NCBI GenBank assembly: GCA_016209225.1
Contig: JACQWO010000072.1
Coordinates: 1 to 49,765, forward strand
DNA: 49,765 nucleotides
Source: Desulfobacterales bacterium
Lineage (GTDB): Bacteria > Desulfobacterota > UBA8473
Direction: 5' to 3'
Made by a program: the position numbers and the translations under genes. Positions 31,368-39,552 of this stretch are shown piece by piece. A model generated the notes under the pieces. That model searched no databases. It saw nothing but the letters and a program-made list of their open reading frames with translations, and had not been told where the DNA came from. Positions within the stretch are counted from its first letter, which is position 1. Every line of letters begins with the position of its first letter.

Positions 31368-33029
31368 ATGAAAAGACAACTATATGCAAACCTCAGGAGG
31401 AAGATCGTCTTCATCACCCTGGCAGTTGCTTTTATACCCCTTATTTCCCTCAGTGTGATTATTTATTACCAGTTCGCCCAGGTGTTCAGGAATAAAATCG
31501 AAGAACAGATTGAATACCGTGCCAGGGCACAGGGTAACGCGATAGAACTCTTCTTAAAGGAACGCACCGCCATTCTACTGGCCATGGCCGACACATATAC
31601 TTTTGATTATCTGGCAGGTGAGGACAATCTGGGGAAGGTTTTTCAGATAATGAACCATCGAGTCGGCGGTTTCATTGATCTTGGCTTGATTGACAGTTCC
31701 GGACGGCATGTCGCCTATGTAGGCCCTTACAACCTTCTTGGTCTGAACTATTATTCGCAACCGTGGTTCGGTGAGGTTGAAAGCAAGGGCGTTTACGCCA
31801 GTGATGTCTTTACGGGTTACAGGCGGACACCTCATTTTATCGTTGCTGTCCGACGTCAGGAGAGCAACAGAAGTTGGATACTGAGGGCAACAATAGACTC
31901 TGATGTTTTTGAGAGTCTTGTCCGGGCGGCACAGGTGGGAAAAACAGGGGACGCCTTTATTATCAACAGAGAGGGCATCTATCAAACGCACCTGCGTTTT
32001 GATGGTGAGATTCTCTCTAAATCAAATCTGAACCCCATTATCTTCGGAGAGGGTACCACGGTCTTAGAAAAGGTGAACAGAGAGGGGAGAAAGGTCCTCT
32101 ATGCCGGAAGGTGGTTGAAAAAAAACAACTGGCTTTTGGTGATCAGCCAGGATGCGTCGGAGGAGATGACAAAACTGTTTAAAACGAAAAGGATGGAGAT
32201 TATTATCGTTGTCTCCGGTTGTTTGCTGATCATCCTGACAACCATCTTTACCACCCGTCTGACCGTCAGTCACCTGGAAATGGCTGACCGGAAGATGAAC
32301 GAATTGAACGCACAACTCGTCCATGCAGACAAGCTGGCAGCCCTCGGTAAGATGGCGGCCGGCGTTGCCCATGAAATCAACAATCCCCTTGCCGTTATTG
32401 CCGAAAAAACCGGGTGGATGGAGGATCTCCTGACAGAGGAGGAGTTTAAGAAGAGCCAGAACTTTGAGGAGTATAAAAAATCACTTAGGAAGATAGAGGA
32501 ACACGTGGAGAGGGCGAGAAAGGTAACCCATGGGATGCTTGGATTTGCCCGGAGAATGGAGCCTCATCTGGAGGATGTGGACATAAACGAAATCCTGAAT
32601 GAGACGGTAACCTTTCTGGAGAGTTATGCCCGGACAAATAACATTGCCATAGAGAAAGAGCTGGAAACCGATCTGCCCATCATTGCCAGTGACCACGCCC
32701 AGCTCCAGCAGGTCTTTCTGAACCTTATAACCAATGCCATTGATGAGATAGGCAAGGATGGACTGGTTTACGTAAGCAGCAGTAGGATCAATTCCGACAT
32801 AGCCGTCAGCGTGAGAGACAATGGACAGGGGATTCCCAAAGAGTATCAGGCAAGGGTTTTTGAACCCTTTTTCACCACCAAACCGGGAGGCAAGGGAACA
32901 GGCCTTGGTTTGTCGATTACTCATAATATCGTCCAGAATATGGGAGGGACGATCACCCTCGAGAGCGAAAAAGGGAAAGGGACAACATTCACCGTAAGGT
33001 TACCTATTGTTGTCCCGGAGAAGAAGTAG
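31368..33029 (+). CDS. Membrane-bound sensor histidine kinase (Cache sensor)
   Basis: 553 residues. Transmembrane helices about 13-33 and 277-297; the Cache sensor contains QPWFGEVESKGVYASDVFTG and TPHFIVAVRR. HisKA has His335 (GVAHEINNPLAVIAEKTGWM). The ATPase domain has NAIDEIGKDG, DNGQGIPKE, EPFFTTKPGGKGTGLGLSI. It is probably the cognate kinase of the three receivers just before it. GAG only 5 bases before the ATG gives a weak ribosome-binding site. Confidence 0.93.
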   Translation: MKRQLYANLRRKIVFITLAVAFIPLISLSVIIYYQFAQVFRNKIEEQIEYRARAQGNAIELFLKERTAILLAMADTYTFDYLAGEDNLGKVFQIMNHRVGGFIDLGLIDSSGRHVAYVGPYNLLGLNYYSQPWFGEVESKGVYASDVFTGYRRTPHFIVAVRRQESNRSWILRATIDSDVFESLVRAAQVGKTGDAFIINREGIYQTHLRFDGEILSKSNLNPIIFGEGTTVLEKVNREGRKVLYAGRWLKKNNWLLVISQDASEEMTKLFKTKRMEIIIVVSGCLLIILTTIFTTRLTVSHLEMADRKMNELNAQLVHADKLAALGKMAAGVAHEINNPLAVIAEKTGWMEDLLTEEEFKKSQNFEEYKKSLRKIEEHVERARKVTHGMLGFARRMEPHLEDVDINEILNETVTFLESYARTNNIAIEKELETDLPIIASDHAQLQQVFLNLITNAIDEIGKDGLVYVSSSRINSDIAVSVRDNGQGIPKEYQARVFEPFFTTKPGGKGTGLGLSITHNIVQNMGGTITLESEKGKGTTFTVRLPIVVPEKK

Positions 33030-33061
33030 ATGTTGGCCGTAGTTGCATAAATACATAAATA

Positions 33062-33194
33062 GTAGCTATTCAGGTTCAAAGTTCCGGGGTTCACGGTTCA
33101 AGGTTAGACTGTGGATTCATGAACTATCTCAAGAAATATGAAGAACGTAAGCCAACCAACCGTGAACCTTGAACCTGATAACCTGAGTAGTTAC
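33062..33194. repeat. Inverted-repeat element, copy 4
   Basis: Starts GTAGCTATTCAGGTTCAAAG and ends GATAACCTGAGTAGTTAC. The stem words match copies 1-3, but the loop is longer and carries GAACTATCTCAAGAAATATG, related to the GAAAATATGAAGAGCG loop of copy 1. Confidence 0.82.
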
Positions 33195-33214
33195 CATAAA
33201 TAATGGGGGTTAAA

Positions 33215-33676
33215 ATGGACACCTTCCGGGTTTTGGTTGTAGATGATGAAACAGATTTTTTAGAAACAATCGTTAACCGTTTCCAGAAAAGGAAAATTGA
33301 TGCAACAGGTGTTCCAACTGGAGAGGCAGCCCTGGAACTGATGAAGGGAAAACCCTTTGACGTTATTTTGCTGGATGTCAAGATGCCGGGCGGTATGGAT
33401 GGTATCGAGGCATTAAGAGAAATCAAAAAGATACAGCCTTTGAGCGAGGTGATTCTCCTTACCGGACATGCCTCAGTGGAAACAAGCATCGAGGGATTGA
33501 AGATGGGTGCCTTTGATTATCTGATAAAACCGGTAAAATTTGACGAGGTCCTGGAGAAATTGGCAGCTGCCTTTGAAAAGAAGAATATTCAGGAACAAAA
33601 GATTCGCAGCGCAAAGATCCAGGAATTGATCCGCTTTCCTGGTCGCATATTTGATCAGGAGAAGGGGAAGGAGTGA
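33215..33676 (+). CDS. Single-domain response regulator with charged tail
   Basis: 153 residues from the ATG at 33215 (GGGGGTT upstream; the ATG at 33203 lies within that signal). Receiver motifs: VLVVDDETDF, VILLDVKMPGGMDG with one extra Gly, LLTGHAS, FDYLIKPVK. Tail KKNIQEQKIRSAKIQELIRF is like those at 27665 and 30044. It is separated from the kinase by a repeat element and followed by the universal stress protein gene. Confidence 0.92.
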   Translation: MDTFRVLVVDDETDFLETIVNRFQKRKIDATGVPTGEAALELMKGKPFDVILLDVKMPGGMDGIEALREIKKIQPLSEVILLTGHASVETSIEGLKMGAFDYLIKPVKFDEVLEKLAAAFEKKNIQEQKIRSAKIQELIRFPGRIFDQEKGKE

Positions 33677-33779
33677 AGCGAAGCTAAGTTTAGTATAAGA
33701 ATTCCCATTTTTAAAACTTTAGGCACTTTAAACTTTAGCTCACTTTAGGCATTAACTCGAAATGACGAGGAGGGGTTTT

Positions 33780-34193
33780 ATGAAGGTACTGGTAGCGATA
33801 GACGGTTCAGAAAATTCCATAAAGGCGGTAAGAAGGGCGCTGGAACTGGCAGAGAAAGAAAAGGCAGAAATTACCCTGATGTCAGTTGCCTATTTTGGGA
33901 AGGGTGACTTTGATGACATGCCACCCAGAATCCAGGAGAAATTGGAGAAACATGCCAGGGATGCCCTCGATAGGGCAAAGATTATTTTCGAAGAAAGGGG
34001 GATCAATGTCCAGACCATCCTGGAGACAGGTGTTGTGCCGGCCAACAATATTATAGGGAGGGCGAAAGATGATGGATTTGACCTCATCCTTATGGGAAGC
34101 ACGGGCATCACCGGTCTCGAGAGGGTTTTGATGGGGAGCACAGCAGCCAAGGTGGTGGCACACGCTCCATGCAGTGTGAGTGTAATTCGATGA
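33780..34193 (+). CDS. Universal stress protein A-family protein
   Basis: 137 residues from the ATG at 33780, behind GAGGAGGGG. VLVAIDGSENSIKAVRRALE begins the fold; the ATP-binding loop is LILMGSTGITGLERVLMGST (G-x2-G-x9-G-S type) and the end is APCSVSVIR. It probably binds ATP and dimerises in the cytoplasm. It lies at the head of the block with two TauE/SafE exporters and four less known envelope proteins, spaced 18 bases from the next gene, so it is likely co-transcribed with them. Confidence 0.92.
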   Translation: MKVLVAIDGSENSIKAVRRALELAEKEKAEITLMSVAYFGKGDFDDMPPRIQEKLEKHARDALDRAKIIFEERGINVQTILETGVVPANNIIGRAKDDGFDLILMGSTGITGLERVLMGSTAAKVVAHAPCSVSVIR

Positions 34194-34211
34194 ATTCAGG
34201 AGGTAAAGGAG

Positions 34212-34508
34212 ATGTTTAAGTTGTGGACAAAACTAACAGGTGTAATGGTCATGGCATTGTTCGTTATATCGGATATTGCCCTGGCTGCTGCAGAAAAGGC
34301 TTCCCCCCTCGTCATTGTGGCTGATACGCGCATATTGACGGGCTGGGAGGCATGGTTTGCCAATCTATATAATGAAAGTCATCTATATTTTACTCTTCTC
34401 ACAGTGGCAATCATTCCGATTGTCGGTGTGCTTCTTGGTCTTATAGCGGACCTGGTTATGAGCCATATAGGCATTGACCTGAAGTCAAGGGAATTATCTG
34501 AACACTAA
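34212..34508 (+). CDS. Small membrane protein of unknown function
   Basis: 98 residues. A signal-like N-terminal helix (TGVMVMALFVISDIALAAA, about 9-27) is followed by an about 35-residue polar stretch with a Trp-rich patch (GWEAWFANLYNES) and a second helix (LLTVAIIPIVGVLLGLIADL, about 62-82), then a short charged C-terminus. It may be cleaved after ALAAA, leaving one anchor, or keep both. AGGAGGTAAAGGAG lies before the ATG. Similar small proteins next to TauE/SafE genes occur in sulfate reducers, by recollection; the function is unknown. Confidence 0.78.
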   Translation: MFKLWTKLTGVMVMALFVISDIALAAAEKASPLVIVADTRILTGWEAWFANLYNESHLYFTLLTVAIIPIVGVLLGLIADLVMSHIGIDLKSRELSEH

Positions 34509-34515
34509 AATTATG

Positions 34516-34616
34516 AGGATTCAAGGGGTCAAGGAAAATGCTTAAGGCACTAATAAAATCCTTAGAAAACAAGCACTTGAACCCTAAAATTCTAGAATCC
34601 TTGAATCCTTTTTTTT
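34516..34616. repeat. Inverted-repeat block with T-run (possible terminator)
   Basis: AGGATTCAAGG at the left and CCTTGAATCCT at the right, perfectly complementary, followed by seven more T (34610-34616). The inside is weakly paired. This could be a terminator after the small membrane protein gene, but the exporter gene starts just 19 bases later, so readthrough or a promoter inside the block would be needed. Confidence 0.5.
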
Positions 34617-34634
34617 AAACTTGGGAGGTAGTGT

Positions 34635-35690
34635 ATGGACTGGTTGTATGTTTTAATGCCAATTTCGGGGGTTACAATATTCTGGCCTGGCCTGGTTATC
34701 CTTGGAATCGGGGTCGGAATAATCGGTGGTTTCTTCGGCATGGGCGGCGCCTGGATGGTGACACCGGGGCTTAATATCCTTGGTTTTCCCATGGCTTTCG
34801 CGATCGGGACCGATATCGCCCACATGGCGGGTAAGTCCCTTATTTCTACAATGCGGCATGGCAGGTTTGGGAACGTAGACTACCGGCTGGGCTTTATTAT
34901 GCTTGTCGGCACCGTGGTAGGGTTTGAAATCGGCGCCCAGATGATTATGTGGCTGGAACGTCTCGGTAAGGTAGAACTCTATGTTCGCTGGATGTATGTC
35001 GTGCTCCTTATCCTTATCGCATGGATGATCTTTTCTGACGTGGCAAAGAAAAGAAAAAAGGAAAAAGAGGCAAGGGCAGCAGGTATGGAGGTGGACAAAC
35101 TGGCTACCGGTATTGAATGGCACAAGACCCTCCACAAGATCAAGATCCCCCCGGTAATACATTTTAAGGCGGCTGGATTTTACTGTTCTGCCTGGTTACC
35201 CATCTTTATCAGTTTTTTTACCGGCTGGCTTGCCGGTATCCTCGGCATCGGCGGGGGCCTCATACGTATGCCGGCCCTGATCTATTTTATCGGTTGTCCA
35301 ACCCACATAGCTGTTGGGACAGACCTCTTTGAGGTTATGATCTCCGGTCTTTACGGAGCTGCCACCTATACTTTCAAGGGCAGGACGGAGCTGGTTGCCG
35401 CCCTTATAATGCTGGTAGGCGCTGCTATGGGAGCACAGGTCGGGACAGTGGCAACCAAATACATTAAAGGGTACGGGATTCGTATCGCCTTCGGATGCGC
35501 CGTTGTCGGTTGTTGTATTTCCATCATCATGAAGCTTATTCCAAATTATATAGCCTGGACTAAAGCAGCTATGGATATTGCCTCGACTGTTCTCATTCTT
35601 GGGCTTGTGGGTGCCATGTCTCTCTATATTTTTATCAAAATGGTACAGGGTGCAAGGGAAGAAATCGCCGTGAAGAAAGGAAAGACTTAG
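34635..35690 (+). CDS. TauE/SafE-family anion exporter
   Basis: 351 residues. First half: FWPGLVILGIGVGIIGGFFG then MGGAWMVTPGLNILGFPMAF; second half: FTGWLAGILGIGGGLIRMPA, then LIYFIGCPTHIAVGTDLFEV. These paired glycine-rich motifs define the family. Eight or so membrane helices; an about 55-residue cytoplasmic loop rich in Lys/Glu (KKRKKEKEARAAGMEVDKLA) separates the halves. It ends one base before the next open frame. Substrate unknown; sulfite or another sulfur oxyanion is the family precedent. Confidence 0.9.
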   Translation: MDWLYVLMPISGVTIFWPGLVILGIGVGIIGGFFGMGGAWMVTPGLNILGFPMAFAIGTDIAHMAGKSLISTMRHGRFGNVDYRLGFIMLVGTVVGFEIGAQMIMWLERLGKVELYVRWMYVVLLILIAWMIFSDVAKKRKKEKEARAAGMEVDKLATGIEWHKTLHKIKIPPVIHFKAAGFYCSAWLPIFISFFTGWLAGILGIGGGLIRMPALIYFIGCPTHIAVGTDLFEVMISGLYGAATYTFKGRTELVAALIMLVGAAMGAQVGTVATKYIKGYGIRIAFGCAVVGCCISIIMKLIPNYIAWTKAAMDIASTVLILGLVGAMSLYIFIKMVQGAREEIAVKKGKT

Positions 35691-35706
35691 CATGAGGAGG
35701 TATGTG

Positions 35707-36312
35707 ATGATAAAGAAACTTAGCATGTTTGCGATACTAACTGCCTTATCCTCTGTTCTCGCCTGCGGGGAATTGGGTAAGGTAGATCAGGGCAGGGTTA
35801 TCGAATTTGACAGGGGAAAAGGTACGGTCACTATTATCAGAGATAAGAAGGCCGACACTAAGAACCCTGACTACAGTTATCTGCCGCCTGTTACTTATGA
35901 GATGCCGAAGGATCCTGCGGAAATCGGGGCTCTCCCGAAGGCAGGGAAGCGGATGAAGCTCGATACTAAGAAAAACCAGATAGTCATCTTTGATACGGCC
36001 ACACAGAACTTCAAGACGATCACTTATAAGCTGATCGAGCAGAAGGAAAACGTGGGAAAAGAGGACACGTTGGTCTATGATAAGGCGGCAGATAAACCCA
36101 GGAATTTCCCTGTGATGGACAGGGAAAAGAAGACCATCACCGTCTATTCGAAGAGACAAAAGGTTCTCACCACCTTCTCTTTGCCTACTGAATACTTTAC
36201 CCTTCCGGATAATACATGGGATTCCGGTGATGAAGCCCGCATCTACTATAAGGAGGAAGGTAAGGCCAGGAGGTTTATGAACGTCAGCAAGATTGACATT
36301 TTTAAGAAATAA
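35707..36312 (+). CDS. Probable lipoprotein (DUF4881-like)
   Basis: 201 residues from the ATG at 35707 (GAGGAGG upstream; an ATG at 35692 is possible). The signal peptide MIKKLSMFAILTALSSVLAC ends in a lipobox-like VLAC, so the Cys would be lipidated. The mature part is polar and rich in Lys/Asp and beta-type repeats: RVIEFDRGKGTVTIIRDKKA, RMKLDTKKNQIVIFD, FPVMDREKKTITVYSKRQK, each a 'DrekktitvI' hairpin. No catalytic motif. I recall a DUF4881 family of this size in Desulfovibrio relatives, but this needs a profile search. It follows the exporter gene closely and may be its periplasmic partner. Confidence 0.75.
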   Translation: MIKKLSMFAILTALSSVLACGELGKVDQGRVIEFDRGKGTVTIIRDKKADTKNPDYSYLPPVTYEMPKDPAEIGALPKAGKRMKLDTKKNQIVIFDTATQNFKTITYKLIEQKENVGKEDTLVYDKAADKPRNFPVMDREKKTITVYSKRQKVLTTFSLPTEYFTLPDNTWDSGDEARIYYKEEGKARRFMNVSKIDIFKK

Positions 36313-36315
36313 ACC

Positions 36316-36399
36316 ACTTGAGGTTCAGGGTTGAACTTAGAACTTAGAACCTTGAACCTTGAACCTTGAACTTAGAACCTTGAACTTAGAACCTTGAAA
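36316..36399. repeat. Tandem word repeat (GAACTTAGAACCTT type)
   Basis: Units GAACTTAGAACCTTGAACC in irregular tandem, beginning TTGAGGTTCAGGGTTGAACT. It is a one-sided relative of the stem words in the inverted-repeat elements. It runs directly into the ATG at 36400, so the next gene has no separate ribosome-binding site visible. Confidence 0.75.
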
Positions 36400-37194
36400 A
36401 TGGACATAGAGAAAGTCAGGCAGTGGAGAAGCACCACGGGAAAGGCTGCTTCTGTTTTATGTGTTGTTCTGAGTCTTTTAATTATTGATGCCCTGGTTGC
36501 CGGATTCAGGCAGCCGATAAATGTATTTGATCTTCTTCCAGGGACATCTGCAGAAATCAATGGATTAATGGCAGAAAAAGTCGAAAGTACCCGGGAAATA
36601 ACTTACACGAGCACTTCAAATCTAATTCAGCTTTCCATAGATTCAATTCAGAAAGGTCATTGGTTCGGGGACAACATGTGGCAGGGGCGGCTGACAACCA
36701 GTCCCCGTATCAGACGGGGAGAGTATAGGTTGGTTGTAGATATTAAGGGAAAGAAAATTCAAAAGCCGCCCCTTGTTTTTCTGATAAGGGTTCATAAAGA
36801 TTATGAGAGCTATCGCCAGAGCTTTAAGTCTCTCATGAAACGATACTTTAATATCTCTCCATGGGTTGCGGTTGTTTCTCTTTCCCCGTTGGTTGTTCTG
36901 GCCTTCGGGTGTATATTTCTTCTCTCCCGGAAGATTGAATATCTCATGGCAGAACAGGGAAAGGCAGAGGTATATAAGGCCATAAAAGGCGAGGGAGGAT
37001 ACGAGATTGCCTTTGGCCTGGGTACCAGGCATGGTATCCAGGCCAACACCTGCCTTGCACTTCTCAATGAAAAGGGGAAACCTGTAGGAACGGTGATGGT
37101 TCACAAAGTTTCTGAAACTGACTCATTGGCAACGGTAGGATATGGCTGTACAGTTAAACCGGGCTATATCGTTTCACTTCAGGAGCCAGAATGA
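36400..37194 (+). CDS. Membrane protein of unknown function
   Basis: 264 residues from the ATG at 36400. Two membrane helices: about 18-35 (AASVLCVVLSLLIIDALVAG) and about 155-175 (AVVSLSPLVVLAFGCIFLLS). Between them is an about 120-residue extracytoplasmic domain with a beta-rich character (GEYRLVVDIKGKKIQKPPLV), and after the second helix an about 85-residue cytoplasmic domain that reads like a small beta barrel (GTRHGIQANTCLALLNEKGK, VGTVMVHKV). No family is recognised. It lies between two exporter genes and is likely part of the same transport system. Confidence 0.75.
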   Translation: MDIEKVRQWRSTTGKAASVLCVVLSLLIIDALVAGFRQPINVFDLLPGTSAEINGLMAEKVESTREITYTSTSNLIQLSIDSIQKGHWFGDNMWQGRLTTSPRIRRGEYRLVVDIKGKKIQKPPLVFLIRVHKDYESYRQSFKSLMKRYFNISPWVAVVSLSPLVVLAFGCIFLLSRKIEYLMAEQGKAEVYKAIKGEGGYEIAFGLGTRHGIQANTCLALLNEKGKPVGTVMVHKVSETDSLATVGYGCTVKPGYIVSLQEPE

Positions 37195-37207
37195 AGATAA
37201 TTTTCTA

Positions 37208-37329
37208 GTATCCGTTAACAGTTTACGGTTTGCAGTTAACAGTTGGCAAAAACTTGAATCTAAGATGAATTATGAGTTCTTCATTAAATGTAAACTGTGA
37301 ACTGTAAACCGAGAACCGTGAACGGTTAC
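37208..37329. repeat. Inverted-repeat element with variant ends
   Basis: Starts GTATCCGTTAACAGTTTACG and ends CCGTGAACGGTTAC. Stem words CAGTTTACGGTTTGCAGTTA / AACTGTGAACTGTAAACCGA are inverted copies. Same overall plan and GTWAC/GTTAC edges as the main family, but the ends read CCGTTAAC rather than CTACTCAGG. Confidence 0.78.
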
Positions 37330-37358
37330 AATTTATAAGATGAAGAGGAGGTTATTTA

Positions 37359-38633
37359 ATGAGAAAATTGTATCAAATGCTTTTGATGGGCGCAATGGCC
37401 CATGCAAGGTGGGATTATGAAATGTCTATGAATATATTGAGAAGCAAGAAGAGGCGATGGATACTGGGTTTGATGTTATTGCCGATTATTTTAGGATCGA
37501 TCGCTCTGGCATCTTCTGATCTCCCGCCCATCCTGGGGGGAAAGGAGGCTTACAGCCCTGCCTTTTATACTACCTTTGTTTTCATGGTATCCATACTTAT
37601 CGGTATCTGTGCAGGGTTAATTACCGGTGCTATCGGGGCGGGCGGCGGCTTCATCATCACGCCTGCGCTCATGAGTGCCGGGATAAAAGGCATCCTGGCC
37701 GTGGGTACCGATCTCTTTCACATCTTCGCCAAGGCTATTATGGGAACGGTTGTTCATAAAAAACTGGGTAATGTCTCGACCGGCCTGGCTATCGCCTTTT
37801 TAGTCGGATCTGTCCTGGGTGTTACCGGCGGCGGGGTGATCAACAGGACACTTTATGAAAAAAACCCTGTCTTAAGTGACACCTTCATCAGTGTCGTTTA
37901 TGTCCTATTATTGGGGTTTTTAGGCATCTATGCCTTGATAGATTTTTTCCGGCTCAGGAAAATGGAGGGAGAGGTCGGAGCTCACGTGGGGGAAAGTCCC
38001 CATGGCGTCGAGATGGCATCCGGGGAGAAGGGCCTTCCCGCCAGGTTGCAATCTGCCAGGATTCCTCCCCTTATTGCCTTTGATCAGGACCTGACCCCTG
38101 GCGGCAAGAAGATTTCCGCGATTTTTGTGGCTATCTGCGGGGCTATTGTCGGTTTCGCTGCGGCAATAATGGGGGTAGGCGGAGGCTTTTTGACCTTTCC
38201 CATGTTTGTTTACATCCTAGGAGTTTCTTCCTTTACTACAGTTGGGACGGATATTCTGCAGATCATATTTACCGCCGGCTACGCCGCCATTGTACAATAC
38301 GCCGTCTATGGCTTCGTTTTTTATACCCTGGCAATGGGAATGCTCCTGGGCTCCCTGGTGGGAATTCAGCTCGGCGCACTTACCACCACGGTTGTCAAAG
38401 GAATCTATATCAGGGCTTTTTATGCCGTAGCCGTTATAGCCGGTTTTGTGAACAGGCTATTTGCCCTGCCCGGCAAACTCAGGGAGATGGAGGTCCTTGA
38501 CATCTCCAAGGCTATGGCAGCAACTCTGACCACTATCGGTAACTGGCTCTTTTTTATTGCCGTGGGGATTTTCGCAATCTGGGTAATCGGAAAGTTTTTC
38601 AGCAATATTAAAGTCTTGAGAGGGGAGGTATAG
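37359..38633 (+). CDS. TauE/SafE-family anion exporter, long form
   Basis: 424 residues. An about 30-residue N-terminal extension with MGAMAHARWDYEMSMNILRS precedes the first helix (WILGLMLLPIILGSIALASS). Paired family motifs: GLITGAIGAGGGFIITPALM (about 88) and AAIMGVGGGFLTFPMFVYIL (about 268), with VGTDLFHIFAKA and VGTDILQIIFTA after them. A long central loop (RLRKMEGEVGAHVGESPHGV...) separates the halves. GAGGAGG lies before the ATG. It resembles the exporter at 34635 more than that at 16499. The next gene starts 4 bases after its stop. Confidence 0.9.
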   Translation: MRKLYQMLLMGAMAHARWDYEMSMNILRSKKRRWILGLMLLPIILGSIALASSDLPPILGGKEAYSPAFYTTFVFMVSILIGICAGLITGAIGAGGGFIITPALMSAGIKGILAVGTDLFHIFAKAIMGTVVHKKLGNVSTGLAIAFLVGSVLGVTGGGVINRTLYEKNPVLSDTFISVVYVLLLGFLGIYALIDFFRLRKMEGEVGAHVGESPHGVEMASGEKGLPARLQSARIPPLIAFDQDLTPGGKKISAIFVAICGAIVGFAAAIMGVGGGFLTFPMFVYILGVSSFTTVGTDILQIIFTAGYAAIVQYAVYGFVFYTLAMGMLLGSLVGIQLGALTTTVVKGIYIRAFYAVAVIAGFVNRLFALPGKLREMEVLDISKAMAATLTTIGNWLFFIAVGIFAIWVIGKFFSNIKVLRGEV

Positions 38634-38637
38634 TACG

Positions 38638-39357
38638 ATGCTGGTGGCAAATAAAAGGGAATTCAGCAAAGGTCTTCTTCTAACTGTCAGTTTCTTGATT
38701 GTCCTGGGAATAATGTTTACCCCTGTGTTTGGCGGAGGGAGGAATGCCTTTCAGGCTGCCGATCAGTTTTTCAACTCCATTGCCAAGGGATCAACGTACT
38801 ACATCCCCAAAGTTCTAAGGGAAAACGAGGAGTATAAAGGTCGCCGCATTGATGCTGCCATCAAACTTGATAACGAAGAGATGGCAAAAAAGGCAGGGCA
38901 GCTCTTCTCCGCAGCGGGCGCCTCGGTGAGTATGGCGGACAGTGAATCAACTCTGCTTAAGGTAAATGGTGACCTTGGCAGGATTTTAGAGGTGGCGATC
39001 AGGGATGCCAATGTTGTATTCCATAATCGAGGCGAAGAGATCGTCCAGAAATACGGCTTTCCGGAAAAAGAGGTGTTGTTTGTCTGGCATAAAGGATTCA
39101 AGGCACTGAACAAGGCACTGACAAAACAGGAAAGATTCACCGAGGCGACCTGGGTAGAAGAGGTGATGAAGAGAACCATCGAGGTGGCATACAACTTCTA
39201 TAAAATCGAACCGAAATCGGCGTCTTCGAGTGTCGGTATGTTAAGCGTTTCGCTCGGCTTTTATGTCGTGTATACCCTGTGGTGGGGTTATGCAATCCTC
39301 TTCCTTTTTGAGGGTCTCGGTTTACAAATGAAAGCGGGCCATAAAAAAGAGGTTTAA
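38638..39357 (+). CDS. Membrane-anchored protein of unknown function
   Basis: 239 residues. An N-terminal helix (GLLLTVSFLIVLGIMFTPVF, about 12-31) and a C-terminal helix (VSLGFYVVYTLWWGYAILFL, about 203-222) enclose an about 170-residue helical, soluble domain (NEEMAKKAGQLFSAAGASVS, ALNKALTKQERFTEATWVEE), probably outside the cytoplasm. GGGGAGG precedes the ATG. It is tied to the exporter gene by a 4-base gap, so a subunit or sensor role in that exporter is plausible. No known domain recognised. The TAA stop is shared with the edge of a repeat element. Confidence 0.78.
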   Translation: MLVANKREFSKGLLLTVSFLIVLGIMFTPVFGGGRNAFQAADQFFNSIAKGSTYYIPKVLRENEEYKGRRIDAAIKLDNEEMAKKAGQLFSAAGASVSMADSESTLLKVNGDLGRILEVAIRDANVVFHNRGEEIVQKYGFPEKEVLFVWHKGFKALNKALTKQERFTEATWVEEVMKRTIEVAYNFYKIEPKSASSSVGMLSVSLGFYVVYTLWWGYAILFLFEGLGLQMKAGHKKEV

Positions 39358-39533
39358 CTGTTCAGAATCCAGAAGTCAGGAGTCAGAATTCAGAATAACT
39401 ATCGCTAAGATGATATCCGGATAAAAACAAATTGATAAGCCTTTTGCCAGACAATCAAGTTTTGAAAATCCTTTAGTGGGTTCCCTTTTCATTCTGGCTT
39501 CTGAATTCTGGCTTCTGTCTCCTAAGTAGTTAC
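39355..39533. repeat. Long inverted-repeat element with a different stem
   Basis: Starts TAACTGTTCAGAATCCAGAA and ends CTGTCTCCTAAGTAGTTAC. The stem words are CAGAAGTCAGGAGTCAGAAT and ATTCTGGCTTCTGAATTCTG, unrelated to those of copies 1-4 although the end CTAAGTAGTTAC is the family end. The centre holds about 90 bases of unpaired sequence. Confidence 0.78.
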
Positions 39534-39552
39534 AAAGAGGTTTAAACTTTCC

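Noticed and set aside
34653-35726. Long open frames on the minus strand opposite the exporter at 34635
   Set aside because: They are rich in His, Pro and Asp as expected for the complement of a membrane-protein gene, and the plus-strand gene has all family motifs.
36316-36399. Possible CRISPR-like array
   Set aside because: The units are 13-20 bases in irregular tandem with no spacers, and no cas gene is present; they are the same words as in the inverted-repeat elements.
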